Assembly: GCF_963378095.1 (NCBI RefSeq) | Contig: NZ_OY726397.1 | Location: forward strand, 2,728,001-2,792,000 | DNA length: 64,000 nt | Direction: 5' to 3' | Origin: Mycolicibacterium sp. MU0053 | GTDB taxonomy: Bacteria; Actinomycetota; Actinomycetes; Mycobacteriales; Mycobacteriaceae | Part shown: one piece after another, positions 8,638-17,452 of the stretch | How positions within the stretch are numbered: the first letter of the stretch is position 1 | How the letters are laid out: each line of letters starts with the position of its first letter | Translations under genes and position numbers: made by a program | The notes under the pieces: model-generated | What the model was told of the DNA's origin: nothing | The model's input: only the letters and a program-made list of their open reading frames with translations | The model's database searches: none

Positions 8638-9804
8638 ATGGCCCACACCTCCCCTGACAACCGCGCCTCCCGGCGCCGCTTCCTCGGCGGTGGCGCCGCC
8701 GCGGCCGCCGCATTGGTGCTCGGCCCGTCGTTCCTGGCCGCCTGCGGCTCCGAGGACGGATCCGGCAGTCCCGCCAGCGCCCCGCCCGACGACGGATCCC
8801 CGGCGACCGGTACGTTGCGCATCTCCAACTGGCCCTACTACATGGCCGACGGCTTCGTGGCCGCGTTCCAGACGGCCAGCGGGCTGACCGTCGACTACAA
8901 GGAAGACTTCAACGACAACGAGGAATGGTTCGCCAAATACAAGGAACCGTTGTCGCGCAAGCAGGACATCGGTGCCGATCTGGTGATCCCCAGCGAGTTC
9001 ATGGCCGCGCGGCTGATGGGACTCGGGTGGCTCAACGAGATCAGCGAGGACCGGGTCCCGAACAAGAAGAACCTGCGCACCGATCTCGCCGACGCCGCCA
9101 TCGATCCCGGTCGCAGGTTCCTGGCGCCCTACATGTCCGGCATGGTGGGGATCGCTTACAACAGGGCGGCTACCGGGCGGCCGATCACCACGCTGGACGA
9201 CCTGTGGGATCCCGCGTTCAAGGGCCAGGTCAGCCTGTTGTCGGACATGCAGGACGGGCTCGGGCTGGTGATGCTCGCGCAAGGCAGTTCGCTGGCCGAA
9301 CCGACACCGGAGTCCATCCAGAAGGCCGTCGATCTGATCCGGGAGCACAAGGACAGCGGTCAGATCCGCCGGTTCACCGGCAACGACTACGGCGACGACT
9401 TGGCGGCCGGCAATGTCGTGGTGGCGCAGGCATATTCGGGTGATGTGGTGCAGTTGCAGGCCGACAACCCGGACCTGGAGTTCGTGGTGCCCGATTCCGG
9501 CGGAACCTGGTTCATCGACAACCAGGTGATCCCGTACACCACGCGGAACCAGAAGGGCGCGGAGGCCTGGATCGATTATGTCTACGACCGGGCGAACTAC
9601 GCGAAATTGGTTGCGGCGACCCAGTTCGTGCCGGTGCTGTCCGAGATGACCGACGAGTTGGCCAAGATCGACCCCGCGGTGGCCGCCAACCCGCTGGTCA
9701 ACCCGCCCCAAGAGGTGCTGGCCAAACTGCAGTCCTGGCCCGCGCTGACCGACGAGCAGACTCAGCAGTTCAACGCCGCCTACGCCGAAGTCACCGGGGC
9801 GTGA
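8638..9804 (+). CDS. potD: Polyamine-type ABC substrate-binding lipoprotein (PotD-like)
   Basis: A 388-aa extracytoplasmic binding protein delivering a polyamine or related cation to the permeases. The N-terminus combines a twin-arginine motif, SRRRFLG (residues 11-17), with a lipobox LAAC (Cys36), so it should leave by the Tat route already folded and then be lipid-anchored. The mature part has the PotD/PotF layout: LRISNWPYYM near the start, then FAKYKEPL and IPSEFMAARL. It lies 45 bp after potA and 22 bp before the first permease. The ligand is not provable from sequence; putrescine, spermidine or agmatine are the family options. Confidence 0.92.
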   Translation: MAHTSPDNRASRRRFLGGGAAAAAALVLGPSFLAACGSEDGSGSPASAPPDDGSPATGTLRISNWPYYMADGFVAAFQTASGLTVDYKEDFNDNEEWFAKYKEPLSRKQDIGADLVIPSEFMAARLMGLGWLNEISEDRVPNKKNLRTDLADAAIDPGRRFLAPYMSGMVGIAYNRAATGRPITTLDDLWDPAFKGQVSLLSDMQDGLGLVMLAQGSSLAEPTPESIQKAVDLIREHKDSGQIRRFTGNDYGDDLAAGNVVVAQAYSGDVVQLQADNPDLEFVVPDSGGTWFIDNQVIPYTTRNQKGAEAWIDYVYDRANYAKLVAATQFVPVLSEMTDELAKIDPAVAANPLVNPPQEVLAKLQSWPALTDEQTQQFNAAYAEVTGA

Positions 9805-9826
9805 CGCGATGACGGAGGGCCCCTAG

Positions 9827-10702
9827 ATGGCGGGGGTCGCCAGCAGCGGCCGACAACGCAGCAAGGTCGCGCCCTATCTGATGATCCTGCCGGCGCTGGC
9901 CTACCTGGCGGTGTTCTTCGTCATTCCGTTCTGGTCGTTGTTCCAGACCTCGCTGTCGACGTCGGGCGGGTCGGTGTACCTCCCGACGTTGACGTTCGCC
10001 TGGGACTTCGGCAACTACGTCGACGCCTTCACCGCCTACCAGGACCAGATCCTTCGGTCGCTGGGTTATGCGTTGACCGCAACCGTTGTGTGCCTGCTGA
10101 TTTCGTATCCGCTGGCCTACGTCATCGCTTTCAAGGCCAGTCGGTTCAAGAGCCTGCTGCTGGGTTTGGTCATCCTGCCGTTCTTCGTCACGTTCCTGAT
10201 CCGCACGCTGGCGTGGAAGACCATCCTGGCCGACGACGGGTTCGTGGTGAGTGCGCTGGGTGCCATCGGCATGCTGCCCGACGAGGGCCGGTTGCTATCC
10301 ACCAGTTGGGCCGTGATCGGCGGATTGATCTACAACTGGGTGATCTTCATGATCCTGCCGCTGTATGTGAGCCTGGAGAAGATCGACGCCCGCCTGCTGG
10401 AGGCCTCCCGAGATCTGTATTCGTCGAGCTTCCGGGCGTTCCGGAAAGTGATTCTGCCGCTGTCGATGCCCGGTGTGATCGCCGGCAGCATGCTGGTTTT
10501 CATCCCGGCGGTGGGTGACTTCATCAACGCCGACTATCTGGGCAGCACCCAGACCACGATGATCGGAAACGTCATCCAGAAGCAATTCCTGGTGGTCAAG
10601 GACTATCCCGCTGCGGCGGCGCTGAGTTTCATGCTGATGGCGGTGATCCTGGCCGGCGTGCTGTCCTACACCAGGGCGCTGGGTACGGAGGACTTGGTAT
10701 GA
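9827..10702 (+). CDS. potB: ABC transporter permease (PotB-like)
   Basis: A 291-aa permease with about six membrane segments, first at residues 17-40 (YLMILPALAYLAVFFVIPF). The cytoplasmic EAA loop appears as EASRDLYSSSFRAFRKV followed by ILPLSMPGVIAGS, the contact site for the ATPase. ATG 9827 follows GGAGGG at 9814-9819. Its stop overlaps the start of the next permease (ATGA), the usual sign of coupled translation of a heterodimeric permease pair. Confidence 0.92.
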   Translation: MAGVASSGRQRSKVAPYLMILPALAYLAVFFVIPFWSLFQTSLSTSGGSVYLPTLTFAWDFGNYVDAFTAYQDQILRSLGYALTATVVCLLISYPLAYVIAFKASRFKSLLLGLVILPFFVTFLIRTLAWKTILADDGFVVSALGAIGMLPDEGRLLSTSWAVIGGLIYNWVIFMILPLYVSLEKIDARLLEASRDLYSSSFRAFRKVILPLSMPGVIAGSMLVFIPAVGDFINADYLGSTQTTMIGNVIQKQFLVVKDYPAAAALSFMLMAVILAGVLSYTRALGTEDLV

Positions 10703-11565
10703 GCATCACCGTCGCCACCACCGGCCCCGACACTCCCCCGGCCGAGTCGACCACCCGGGTGCGGTCCCGGCGCCGCCTGAGTTCGGGCAAGATCGGCGAT
10801 CTGGTGCTGCGCGCGATCGCCGCGCTGGTGATGCTCTACATCTTCCTGCCGATCTTCGTGATCGTGCTGTTCTCGTTCAACAAACCGGCGGGCAAGTTCA
10901 ACTACACCTGGCAGGGCTTCACGCTGGAGAACTGGGCCGACCCGTTCAAGTACCCCGCGCTGACCAAGGCGCTGCAGATGAGCCTTGCGGTGGCCGCGAT
11001 CTCGACCGCGATCGCCCTCGTGCTCGGCACCCTGCTGGCAATCGCGTTGGTGCGTCAGCGGTTCCGCGGCAGCAAGGGCGTGGAGGCGTTTCTGGTGCTG
11101 CCCCTGACCGCGCCCGAGGTGGTGCTGGGCGCTTCGCTGCTGACGCTGTTCCTCGATCTCGGTTGGGCCAGCGGGTTCATCACGATCGTCATCGCGCACG
11201 TCGCCTTCCAGATCAGCTTCATCGCGCTGACGGTGCGCGCCCGGGTCCGTGGCTTCGACTGGACGCTCGAGGACGCCTCGCTGGATCTGGGCGCGAGTCC
11301 GGCCCGAACGTTCGTCAAAGTGACACTGCCGCTGATTGTTCCGGGCATCGTCGCCGCCGCGATGCTGTCCTTTGCGCTCTCGCTCGACGACTTCATCATC
11401 ACGTATTTCGTCAGCGGGTCGACGGTGACCTACCCGCTCTACGTCCACGCCGCGACCAAGGCCGCGGTGCCGCCGCAGATCGATGTGCTGGCGACGGTGA
11501 TCCTGGTGGTCAGTCTGGCGTTGCTGGCGGTGGGCACCCTCTACCGGCGTAAGCGCGACACCTGA
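10699..11565 (+). CDS. potC: ABC transporter permease (PotC-like)
   Basis: Second permease of the polyamine-type importer, 288 aa. The first about 35 residues are basic and cytoplasmic, then six membrane segments starting at LVLRAIAALVMLYIFLP. The EAA loop is DASLDLGASPARTFVKV followed by TLPLIVPGIVAA, as in PotC. It begins within the stop of the previous gene (4-bp ATGA overlap) and closes the operon; the next gene is convergent 3 bp away. Confidence 0.92.
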   Translation: MSITVATTGPDTPPAESTTRVRSRRRLSSGKIGDLVLRAIAALVMLYIFLPIFVIVLFSFNKPAGKFNYTWQGFTLENWADPFKYPALTKALQMSLAVAAISTAIALVLGTLLAIALVRQRFRGSKGVEAFLVLPLTAPEVVLGASLLTLFLDLGWASGFITIVIAHVAFQISFIALTVRARVRGFDWTLEDASLDLGASPARTFVKVTLPLIVPGIVAAAMLSFALSLDDFIITYFVSGSTVTYPLYVHAATKAAVPPQIDVLATVILVVSLALLAVGTLYRRKRDT

Positions 11566-11568
11566 GAT

Positions 11569-12336
11569 TCAGCCGAACACCTCGAGGCGTTCGATGGCCG
11601 CGCGGGCGGCGAATTCGGCGATGACCACCATCCGTCGGTCCACGGTGTGCACCGTCGCGGTCACCGATCGGCCCGCCGCGATCACCTTTTCCCAACTGGC
11701 GCCGTAGAACTGGGTGCGAAGTTCGTCGAGGTCCACCGCGACCTCGGCCGTACCGAGGCTGCGGCGGACGGCCAACTCGTCGCCGACCGACAGCGCGGTC
11801 AGCGCCTCCACCAGCGCTTCGCGTTGGTGCGGTCCGGGGCGGCGCAGGCCACGCAGGAAGCCCAGCGCACCGCCGAGGCCCTGATTGGCCAGCAGCGTCC
11901 GGGTCAGGGTCAGACCGGCCGGAAGCGCCGAGACACCGTGGCCCAGGAATTGCATCAGCATCGGCGGCAGCTCCCAATAGGCGCGCAGCGACGCGATTTT
12001 GAGCTCCTCGTCGACCGCGCGCAGCCGGTAGCGCAGCACCGCCGGGACCGCCATCGTCACCCCGGCGCCCATCTCGATGCCCAGGGTCAGATCACGGATG
12101 ACGGTGTCGCCGCAGATGATATCGAGATCGCGGTGGAACACGACGCTCCGCGGCGCGATGAACGTGTCGAAAAACCGCCCGAGCGCGGTGTGCCCGACGT
12201 GCGGCTGGGATCCGACCGGGTCCTCCACGCTGCCGTCGGCGGTGAACAACGCGACCCAGCCGTGCCGATCGCGACGGCCGGCGGCCGCCGGGGAGCGCTC
12301 GACCACCTCCATCAGGTGGGTGTCCTCGAGGGTCAT
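11569..12336 (-). CDS. NTF2-like / ketosteroid-isomerase-fold protein (Rv2042c-like)
   Basis: A 255-aa protein whose first about 130 residues have the NTF2/SnoaL pattern: a helix, then WVALFTADGSVEDPVG (the conserved Asp-Gly turn), then LGRFFDTFIAP and paired strands. The C-terminal third looks like a second small alpha/beta module of unknown role. Start ATG 12336 lies 2 bp after the pncA stop, so the two genes form one transcript. From memory, M. tuberculosis has Rv2042c in the same position next to pncA. Catalytic function is not known. Confidence 0.82.
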   Translation of the reverse strand: MTLEDTHLMEVVERSPAAAGRRDRHGWVALFTADGSVEDPVGSQPHVGHTALGRFFDTFIAPRSVVFHRDLDIICGDTVIRDLTLGIEMGAGVTMAVPAVLRYRLRAVDEELKIASLRAYWELPPMLMQFLGHGVSALPAGLTLTRTLLANQGLGGALGFLRGLRRPGPHQREALVEALTALSVGDELAVRRSLGTAEVAVDLDELRTQFYGASWEKVIAAGRSVTATVHTVDRRMVVIAEFAARAAIERLEVFG

Positions 12337-12338
12337 CG

Positions 12339-12911
12339 TCAGCGCAGATCCGCGGAGTCCGCGACTATTTCGACGGCACCGGCGCGCAACGCCGATATCG
12401 CCTCGGCGGTCGACTCGGCGGCCACTCCCGCGGTCAGATCCAGCAGCACCCGGGTGTCGAAGCCCGCGCGCACCGCGTCCTGGGCGGTCGCCCGCACACA
12501 GTGGTCGGTCGCGATCCCCACCACGTCGAGCGCTGTGACACCGCGGCGCCGCAGCCATTCCTCGAGCGGGGTGCCGGCCTCGTCGCTACCTTCGAACCCG
12601 CTGTAGGCCGCGGTGTAGGCGCCCTTGCAGAACACGGCCTCGATGGCGCCGGTGGCCAGGTCCGGGTGGAACTCGGCGCCGGCGGTGTCGGCGACACAAT
12701 GCGGCGGCCACGACGTCCGATAGTCGGGATCGGCCGAGAAGTGCGCTCCGGGATCGATGTGGAAATCCTTGGTGGCCACGACGTGGTCGTAACCGTGGGC
12801 ACCCGCCAGCCGGGAGCTGATCGCGCCGGCCAGTGCGGCACCCCCGGCCACCGCCAGCGAGCCGCCCTCGCAGAAGTCGTTCTGGACGTCGACGATGACC
12901 AGCGCACGCAT
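12339..12911 (-). CDS. pncA: Nicotinamidase/pyrazinamidase PncA
   Basis: Cytosolic amidase converting nicotinamide to nicotinate in NAD salvage, and able in this family to convert pyrazinamide to pyrazinoic acid. The 190-aa protein starts MRALVIVDVQNDFCEGGS. Catalytic D8, K96 and C138 and the metal ligands D49, H51, H57 and H71 are all at the same positions as in M. tuberculosis PncA, so it should be active; H57 is the residue replaced in naturally resistant M. bovis. ATG 12911 is preceded by TACGGT on the minus strand, 6 nt away, which fits a leaderless mRNA. It is followed by the NTF2-like gene after 2 bp. Confidence 0.97.
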   Translation of the reverse strand: MRALVIVDVQNDFCEGGSLAVAGGAALAGAISSRLAGAHGYDHVVATKDFHIDPGAHFSADPDYRTSWPPHCVADTAGAEFHPDLATGAIEAVFCKGAYTAAYSGFEGSDEAGTPLEEWLRRRGVTALDVVGIATDHCVRATAQDAVRAGFDTRVLLDLTAGVAAESTAEAISALRAGAVEIVADSADLR

Positions 12912-12917
12912 GCCCCC

Positions 12918-12923
12918 ACCGTA
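12918..12923 (-). promoter_or_regulatory. Candidate -10 element of pncA (leaderless)
   Basis: TACGGT on the minus strand fits TANNNT and ends 6 nt before the pncA ATG, with no Shine-Dalgarno between them. Transcription would start at or next to the start codon. Confidence 0.5.
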
Positions 12924-12975
12924 TCGGCTCCGGCGGCACAGTGAAACGGGCCGCGCAGCGGTGGTCGGATCCCGC

Positions 12976-13218
12976 TCAGGCGGCCCCGCGCCGGCTGCCC
13001 CGTGCTCGCCGGCGGGTGTCGGTCGACCACACCTGCGTGCAGCCGGGACACTGCAGGTGCACGAGGGTGCCCCGATTACTCAGTAGGTACTGCCAGTGCG
13101 TCACACAGTTGCGCCCGGACCCGCAGTCGTGGCAGGCCGAGCCGTGATCGCAGTGCGGGCACGGCAGCCACGCGCGGCGACTGAAATCGGCATCCGGATC
13201 AATCGGCAGCACGATCAA
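12976..13218 (-). CDS. Small cysteine-rich (zinc-ribbon-like) protein
   Basis: An 80-aa protein with four CxxC-type pairs or single Cys/His residues: CPHCDHGSACHDCG, then CVTHW, then CPGCTQVW. This spacing suggests one or two structural zinc sites; no catalytic motif is visible. Its start overlaps the end of the preceding small gene by 20 bp on the same strand, so both should be translated from one mRNA that begins behind a candidate iron box. Function unknown. The many cysteines make a metal or redox role plausible, but that is inference. Confidence 0.75.
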   Translation of the reverse strand: MIVLPIDPDADFSRRAWLPCPHCDHGSACHDCGSGRNCVTHWQYLLSNRGTLVHLQCPGCTQVWSTDTRRRARGSRRGAA

Positions 13219-13438
13219 CAGCCCGTCCCGGCAGCACCCCGGCGCTCACCAACTCGTCATAGATGCGTTGCTGTTCGGCGTCGAGACCCGAATACAGGAG
13301 GTCTTCGGCGCGCTGCTCGTCGGCGAGCACGCGGATCGGGTCCCAGTCCGCACCGAGGGCAGACACCACCGCGGTGCGGCGACGAGCCTCGTCGAGGCGC
13401 AGGTCAAAGGCGAAGGTGAGCGCCGGATCAGATGCCAT
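13199..13438 (-). CDS. Small conserved protein (DUF6400-like), 79 aa
   Basis: Acidic helical protein starting MASDPALTFAFDL, with LDEARRRTAVVSALGADWDP and AEDLLYSGLDAEQQRIYDEL. The pattern resembles small actinobacterial proteins grouped as DUF6400, an assignment from memory. It precedes and overlaps the cysteine-rich gene by 20 bp. Its ATG at 13438 is only 2 bp from a 19-bp palindromic IdeR-like box, so transcription is likely shut off under iron sufficiency. No enzymatic motif is seen. Confidence 0.72.
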   Translation of the reverse strand: MASDPALTFAFDLRLDEARRRTAVVSALGADWDPIRVLADEQRAEDLLYSGLDAEQQRIYDELVSAGVLPGRAVDRAAD

Positions 13439-13440
13439 AG

Positions 13441-13459
13441 GTAGGTAAGGCTGCCCTAA
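13441..13459. promoter_or_regulatory. Candidate IdeR iron box
   Basis: GTAGGTAAGGCTGCCCTAA matches the mycobacterial iron-box consensus TTAGGTTAGGCTAACCTAA at 15 of 19 positions, including both TAGG and CCTAA ends. It lies 2 bp upstream of the start codon of the 79-aa gene, a location expected for repression by Fe-loaded IdeR. Confidence 0.65.
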
Positions 13460-13598
13460 GGCATTGGGTTCCGCAAGCCGTGGCGTCGGATGACGGCGTG
13501 AGATGTCTCACAGCGCGGCCGGGGCCGAAATCGCCCTGGTCGAGCTGGGAACGGCGCCGGTCCGGCGCCCACTCGTTGCACTGGCTAGCTCAGCGAAT

Positions 13599-13604
13599 TA
13601 AGGT
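13599..13604 (+). promoter_or_regulatory. -10 element of the GT/MT/toroid operon
   Basis: TAAGGT fits TANNNT. It ends 8 nt before ATG 13613, so the transcript probably starts at that ATG. The operator at 13605-13620 begins directly after it. Confidence 0.6.
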
Positions 13605-13620
13605 CTGGACACATGTCCAG
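13605..13620. promoter_or_regulatory. Palindromic operator CTGGACA-N2-TGTCCAG
   Basis: Perfect 7-bp arms around CA, placed between the -10 element and the first codons, where a bound repressor would block initiation. The inner core GGACA-N2-TGTCC recurs at 17440-17451 before the TetR-family gene, at the same distance (2 intervening bases) from that gene's -10 element. The obvious candidate ligand is that TetR protein. Confidence 0.75.
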
Positions 13621-13642
13621 AAAGAACAGCGGGGTGGCCTGA
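13613..13642 (+). CDS. Putative leaderless leader peptide, 9 aa
   Basis: ATG 13613 lies where transcription is expected to start, and opens a 9-codon frame (MSRKNSGVA) ending at TGA 13640-13642, two bases before the glycosyltransferase ATG at 13645. A terminating ribosome could re-initiate on the glycosyltransferase, which lacks a good Shine-Dalgarno. Small leaderless ORFs are common in mycobacteria. There is no cysteine or regulatory run of one amino acid, so classical attenuation is not indicated. Confidence 0.45.
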   Translation: MSRKNSGVA

Positions 13643-13644
13643 GC

Positions 13645-14883
13645 ATGCGGATCGCAATGCTGTCGTATCGCAGCAAGACCCATTGCGGCGGCCAGGGTGT
13701 CTACGTCCGCCACCTCAGCCGCGGCCTCGTCGAGTTGGGTCACGACGTCGAGGTGTTCTCCGGGCAGCCCTATCCCGACGGTCTGGATCCCCGCGTCACG
13801 CTGTGCAAGGTGCCCAGCCTGGACCTGTACCGCGAGCCGGACCCGTTCCGGATTCCGCGTCCCAGCGAGATCCGCACGAGCATCGACCTGCTCGAGCTGG
13901 CGACCATGTGGACCGCCGGATTCCCCGAACCCCGGACCTTCGGGCTGCGTGCGGCCCGCCTGCTGGCCGACCGCCGCAACGACTTCGACGTCGTGCACGA
14001 CAACCAGAGCCTGGGCACCGGTTTGTTGACGATCGCCGCCTCGGGCCTGCCCGTCGTGGCCACCGTGCACCACCCCATCACCCGTGATCGGGTCCTGGAC
14101 CTGGCGGCCGCGCCGTGGTGGCGCAAGCCCGTCGTGCACCGCTGGTATGGATTCGCGGAGATGCAGAAGCGGGTGGCGAAGAAGATTCCGGACCTGCTGA
14201 CGGTGTCCAGCAGTTCGGCCGCCGATATCGCCGAGGACTTCGGCGTGCGGCCCGATCAGCTGCGCGTGGTGCCCCTCGGCGTCGACACCACGGTCTTCGC
14301 CCCGACCCTGGCGCCGCGGGTGCCGGGCCGGATCATCGCCATCGCCAGCGCCGACGTTCCGCTCAAGGGTGTCTCGAATCTGCTGCAGGCGGTGGCCAAG
14401 CTGCGCACCGAACGCGACGTCGAGTTGCAGCTGGTGGCCCGGCTGGAAAGCAACGGTCCCACGCAGAAGATGATCGCCGAACTGGGGATCGCCGACATCG
14501 TGCACATCTCGAGCGGCGTCTCCGATGCCGAGTTGGCCGCGCTGCTGGCGTCGGCCGAAATCGCTTGCATCCCCTCGCTGTACGAGGGCTTTTCGCTGCC
14601 CGCCGTCGAGGCGATGGCCAGCGGCACGCCGATCGTCGCGAGCCGGGCCGGCGCGCTGCCGGAGGTGCTGGGCACCCAGGGTGCCTGCGCCGAGCTGGTG
14701 ACCCCCGGCGACGTCGAGGAACTCACCGCCACGCTGGGCAGCCTGTTGGACTCGCCGGAACGCCGCTACCGCATCGGCATCGCGGGCCGACAGCGGGCGC
14801 TCGACGTCTACAGCTGGGAATCCGTTGCCGCCCAGACCGTCTCCGTGTATCAGCGGGCCATCGAACGGCGCCGCGCATGCTGA
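13645..14883 (+). CDS. Glycosyltransferase family 4
   Basis: A 412-aa GT-B retaining glycosyltransferase. The N-terminal domain opens with MRIAMLSYRSKTHCGGQGVY, the glycine loop that contacts the acceptor or donor phosphate. The C-terminal domain has the E-x7-E pair in EGFSLPAVEAMASG that binds the nucleotide sugar. No membrane segment is seen. It is the first enzyme gene of an operon: its stop overlaps the methyltransferase start by 7 bp. The sugar donor and acceptor are unknown. The linked toroid protein and methyltransferases suggest modification of a lipid or isoprenoid-linked sugar, which is inference. Start ATG 13645 is chosen from the family N-terminus. Confidence 0.92.
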   Translation: MRIAMLSYRSKTHCGGQGVYVRHLSRGLVELGHDVEVFSGQPYPDGLDPRVTLCKVPSLDLYREPDPFRIPRPSEIRTSIDLLELATMWTAGFPEPRTFGLRAARLLADRRNDFDVVHDNQSLGTGLLTIAASGLPVVATVHHPITRDRVLDLAAAPWWRKPVVHRWYGFAEMQKRVAKKIPDLLTVSSSSAADIAEDFGVRPDQLRVVPLGVDTTVFAPTLAPRVPGRIIAIASADVPLKGVSNLLQAVAKLRTERDVELQLVARLESNGPTQKMIAELGIADIVHISSGVSDAELAALLASAEIACIPSLYEGFSLPAVEAMASGTPIVASRAGALPEVLGTQGACAELVTPGDVEELTATLGSLLDSPERRYRIGIAGRQRALDVYSWESVAAQTVSVYQRAIERRRAC

Positions 14884-15608
14884 CGGTCGACTTCGACCGG
14901 CTCGGTGTCGGGCCCGGGACCAAGGTGATCGACGTCGGCGCCGGTGCCGGTCGGCACAGCTTCGAGGCCTACCGCCGCGGCGCAGATGTGATCGCGTTCG
15001 ACCAGAGCGCGGACGACATGGCCGAGGTCACCACGATGTTCGAGGCGATGTCCGAGGCCGGTGAGGTGCCGGCGTCGGCGCGGGCCGAGGCGGTGGTGGG
15101 CAATGCGCTGGAATTGCCCTACGAGGACGGCACCTTCGACTGTGTGATCGCCTCGGAGATCCTCGAACACGTCCCGGAGGACGACGCCGCCATCGCCGAG
15201 CTGACCCGGGTCCTGAAGAAGGGCGGCAAGCTGGCCGTGACGGTGCCGCGCTGGCTGCCGGAACGCATCTGCTGGGCCCTGTCGGACGAATACCATGCCA
15301 ACGAGGGCGGGCACATCCGCATCTACAAGGCCAGCGAGTTGCGCGAGAAGATCGCGTCGCGCGGCCTGAAGTTCACCCACACCCATCACGCGCACAGCCT
15401 GCACTCGCCGTTCTGGTGGCTCAAATGCGCTGTGGGCGTGGAAGAGACCGAACATCCGGCGGTGAGCACCTACCACCGGCTGTTGGTATGGGACATGATG
15501 CAGCGGCCGCTGCTCACCCGAGTCGCGGAGGCCACGCTGAATCCGCTGATCGGCAAGAGCGTCGCGCTGTACTTCGAGAAACCGGCGGTGGATGTTGTCC
15601 TGGTCTGA
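14877..15608 (+). CDS. Class I SAM-dependent methyltransferase (Methyltransf_11 type)
   Basis: A 243-aa enzyme with the SAM-binding loop VIDVGAGAGRHSF, the acidic ribose-binding residue in VIAFDQSADD, and motif-III-like DCVIASEILEHVPED. The C-terminal half (residues 130-243) contains a His-rich stretch, FTHTHHAHSLHS, and a conserved aromatic segment, possibly the substrate cap. It overlaps the glycosyltransferase by 7 bp and the toroid gene by 17 bp, so all three are translationally linked. Likely transfers a methyl group to the product of this pathway; the site is unknown. Confidence 0.9.
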   Translation: MLTVDFDRLGVGPGTKVIDVGAGAGRHSFEAYRRGADVIAFDQSADDMAEVTTMFEAMSEAGEVPASARAEAVVGNALELPYEDGTFDCVIASEILEHVPEDDAAIAELTRVLKKGGKLAVTVPRWLPERICWALSDEYHANEGGHIRIYKASELREKIASRGLKFTHTHHAHSLHSPFWWLKCAVGVEETEHPAVSTYHRLLVWDMMQRPLLTRVAEATLNPLIGKSVALYFEKPAVDVVLV

Positions 15609-16665
15609 CCTGCCGGAGGTGCCGGGCGTGCTCAGCGCCGCCCAGTGCCGCGAAACCGCCGTATCGATCGCCGACACCCAGGAGGCCTCCGGGGCCATCC
15701 CGTGGTCGCGGACCGGACACACCGACCCCTGGGATCACGTCGAATGTGCGATGGCCTTGACCACCGCCGGACTGTTGGAACCGGCCCGGCGGGCCTACGA
15801 ATGGTCGCGACTGCAGCAGCGCGACGACGGATCCTGGCCCATCCAGTTCCGGGCCGGGGTCATCGAGGACGCCAACAGCGACAGCAACTTCTGCGCGTAC
15901 ATCGCCACTGGGGTGTGGCATCACGTCCTGGTGACCGGGGACGACGCATTCGCGGAGTTGATGTGGCCGACCGTGTCGAAGGCCATCGACTTCGTGTTGG
16001 GACTGCAACTTCGCGGCGGCGAGATATGTTGGGCCCGTTCCCGATCCGGCCCGTTGCCGGAGGCGCTGCTCACCGGCTCGGCCAGCATTTATCACAGCAT
16101 CCGATGCGCGGTCGCACTGGCCAATCACCTGGACCGGGCCCAGCCCGAGTGGGAACTGGCGCTGGGACGCCTCGGGCACGCCATCGTCGCCCATCCGGAG
16201 TCCTTCACAGAGAAGCCGCACCACTCGATGGACTGGTACTACCCGATCCTCGGCGGCGCGATGCGCGGGCAGCAGGCCGAGGACCGCATCGATGCGCGCT
16301 GGGATCAGTTCGTGGTCGAAGGACTGGGCATCCGGTGCGTCGATGACCGGCCGTGGGTGACCGGCGCCGAAACCTGCGAGTTGGTACTGGCGCTGGACAC
16401 GCTCGGCGATCGGGACCGGGCCCAGGAACAGTTCGCGAACATGCAGCATCTACGCGAGCGCGACGGCTCCTACTGGACCGGTCTGGTCTATGCCGACGGC
16501 AAGCGCTGGCCGGTGGAGCGCACCACCTGGACCGGGGCCGCGATGATCTTGGCCGCCGACGCGCTGGCCGGTGCCACCGCGGGCGCGGCGATCTTCGCGA
16601 GCGAGGAACTGCCCCGCGGACTGGACGGCAGCTTCGACTGCGTGTGCGTCAGCGCCCAGCGCTGA
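15592..16665 (+). CDS. Alpha/alpha-toroid protein, prenyltransferase/squalene-cyclase-like repeat
   Basis: A 357-aa protein built of helix pairs with QW-like repeats such as QQRDDGSWP and RERDGSYWTG, the hallmark of the prenyltransferase/squalene oxidase repeat superfamily. I do not see a DXDD cyclase motif or the zinc ligands of a protein prenyltransferase, so it may be a non-catalytic or novel-activity toroid. The many Trp and His residues (GVWHHVL, KPHHSMDWYYP) would line a central cavity. It begins 17 bp inside the methyltransferase gene and ends 10 bp from the convergent second methyltransferase. Confidence 0.82.
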   Translation: MLSWSDLPEVPGVLSAAQCRETAVSIADTQEASGAIPWSRTGHTDPWDHVECAMALTTAGLLEPARRAYEWSRLQQRDDGSWPIQFRAGVIEDANSDSNFCAYIATGVWHHVLVTGDDAFAELMWPTVSKAIDFVLGLQLRGGEICWARSRSGPLPEALLTGSASIYHSIRCAVALANHLDRAQPEWELALGRLGHAIVAHPESFTEKPHHSMDWYYPILGGAMRGQQAEDRIDARWDQFVVEGLGIRCVDDRPWVTGAETCELVLALDTLGDRDRAQEQFANMQHLRERDGSYWTGLVYADGKRWPVERTTWTGAAMILAADALAGATAGAAIFASEELPRGLDGSFDCVCVSAQR

Positions 16666-16675
16666 GCAACGCCAC

Positions 16676-17371
<696 letters not shown>

Positions 17372-17431
17372 CTATCGTGCCGGCAATGCCGGTGGCCAGC
17401 GAGCATTCTTGCTGCCCAACCGGCGTTGTAG

Positions 17432-17452
17432 TAGCGTCCGGACATGTGTCCG
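17432..17452 (+). promoter_or_regulatory. Autoregulatory promoter/operator of the TetR gene
   Basis: TAGCGT (17432-17437) fits TANNNT and is followed 8 nt later by GTG 17446, giving a leaderless start. The palindrome CGGACA-TG-TGTCCG (17439-17452) spans the start codon. Core position, spacing to the -10 element and start-codon position (seventh base of the core) are all the same as at 13599-13620. Confidence 0.7.

Noticed and set aside
7024..9711. A minus-strand open frame of about 895 codons across the potA-potD genes
   Set aside because: It overlaps two well-supported genes on the opposite strand and has no recognisable motifs.
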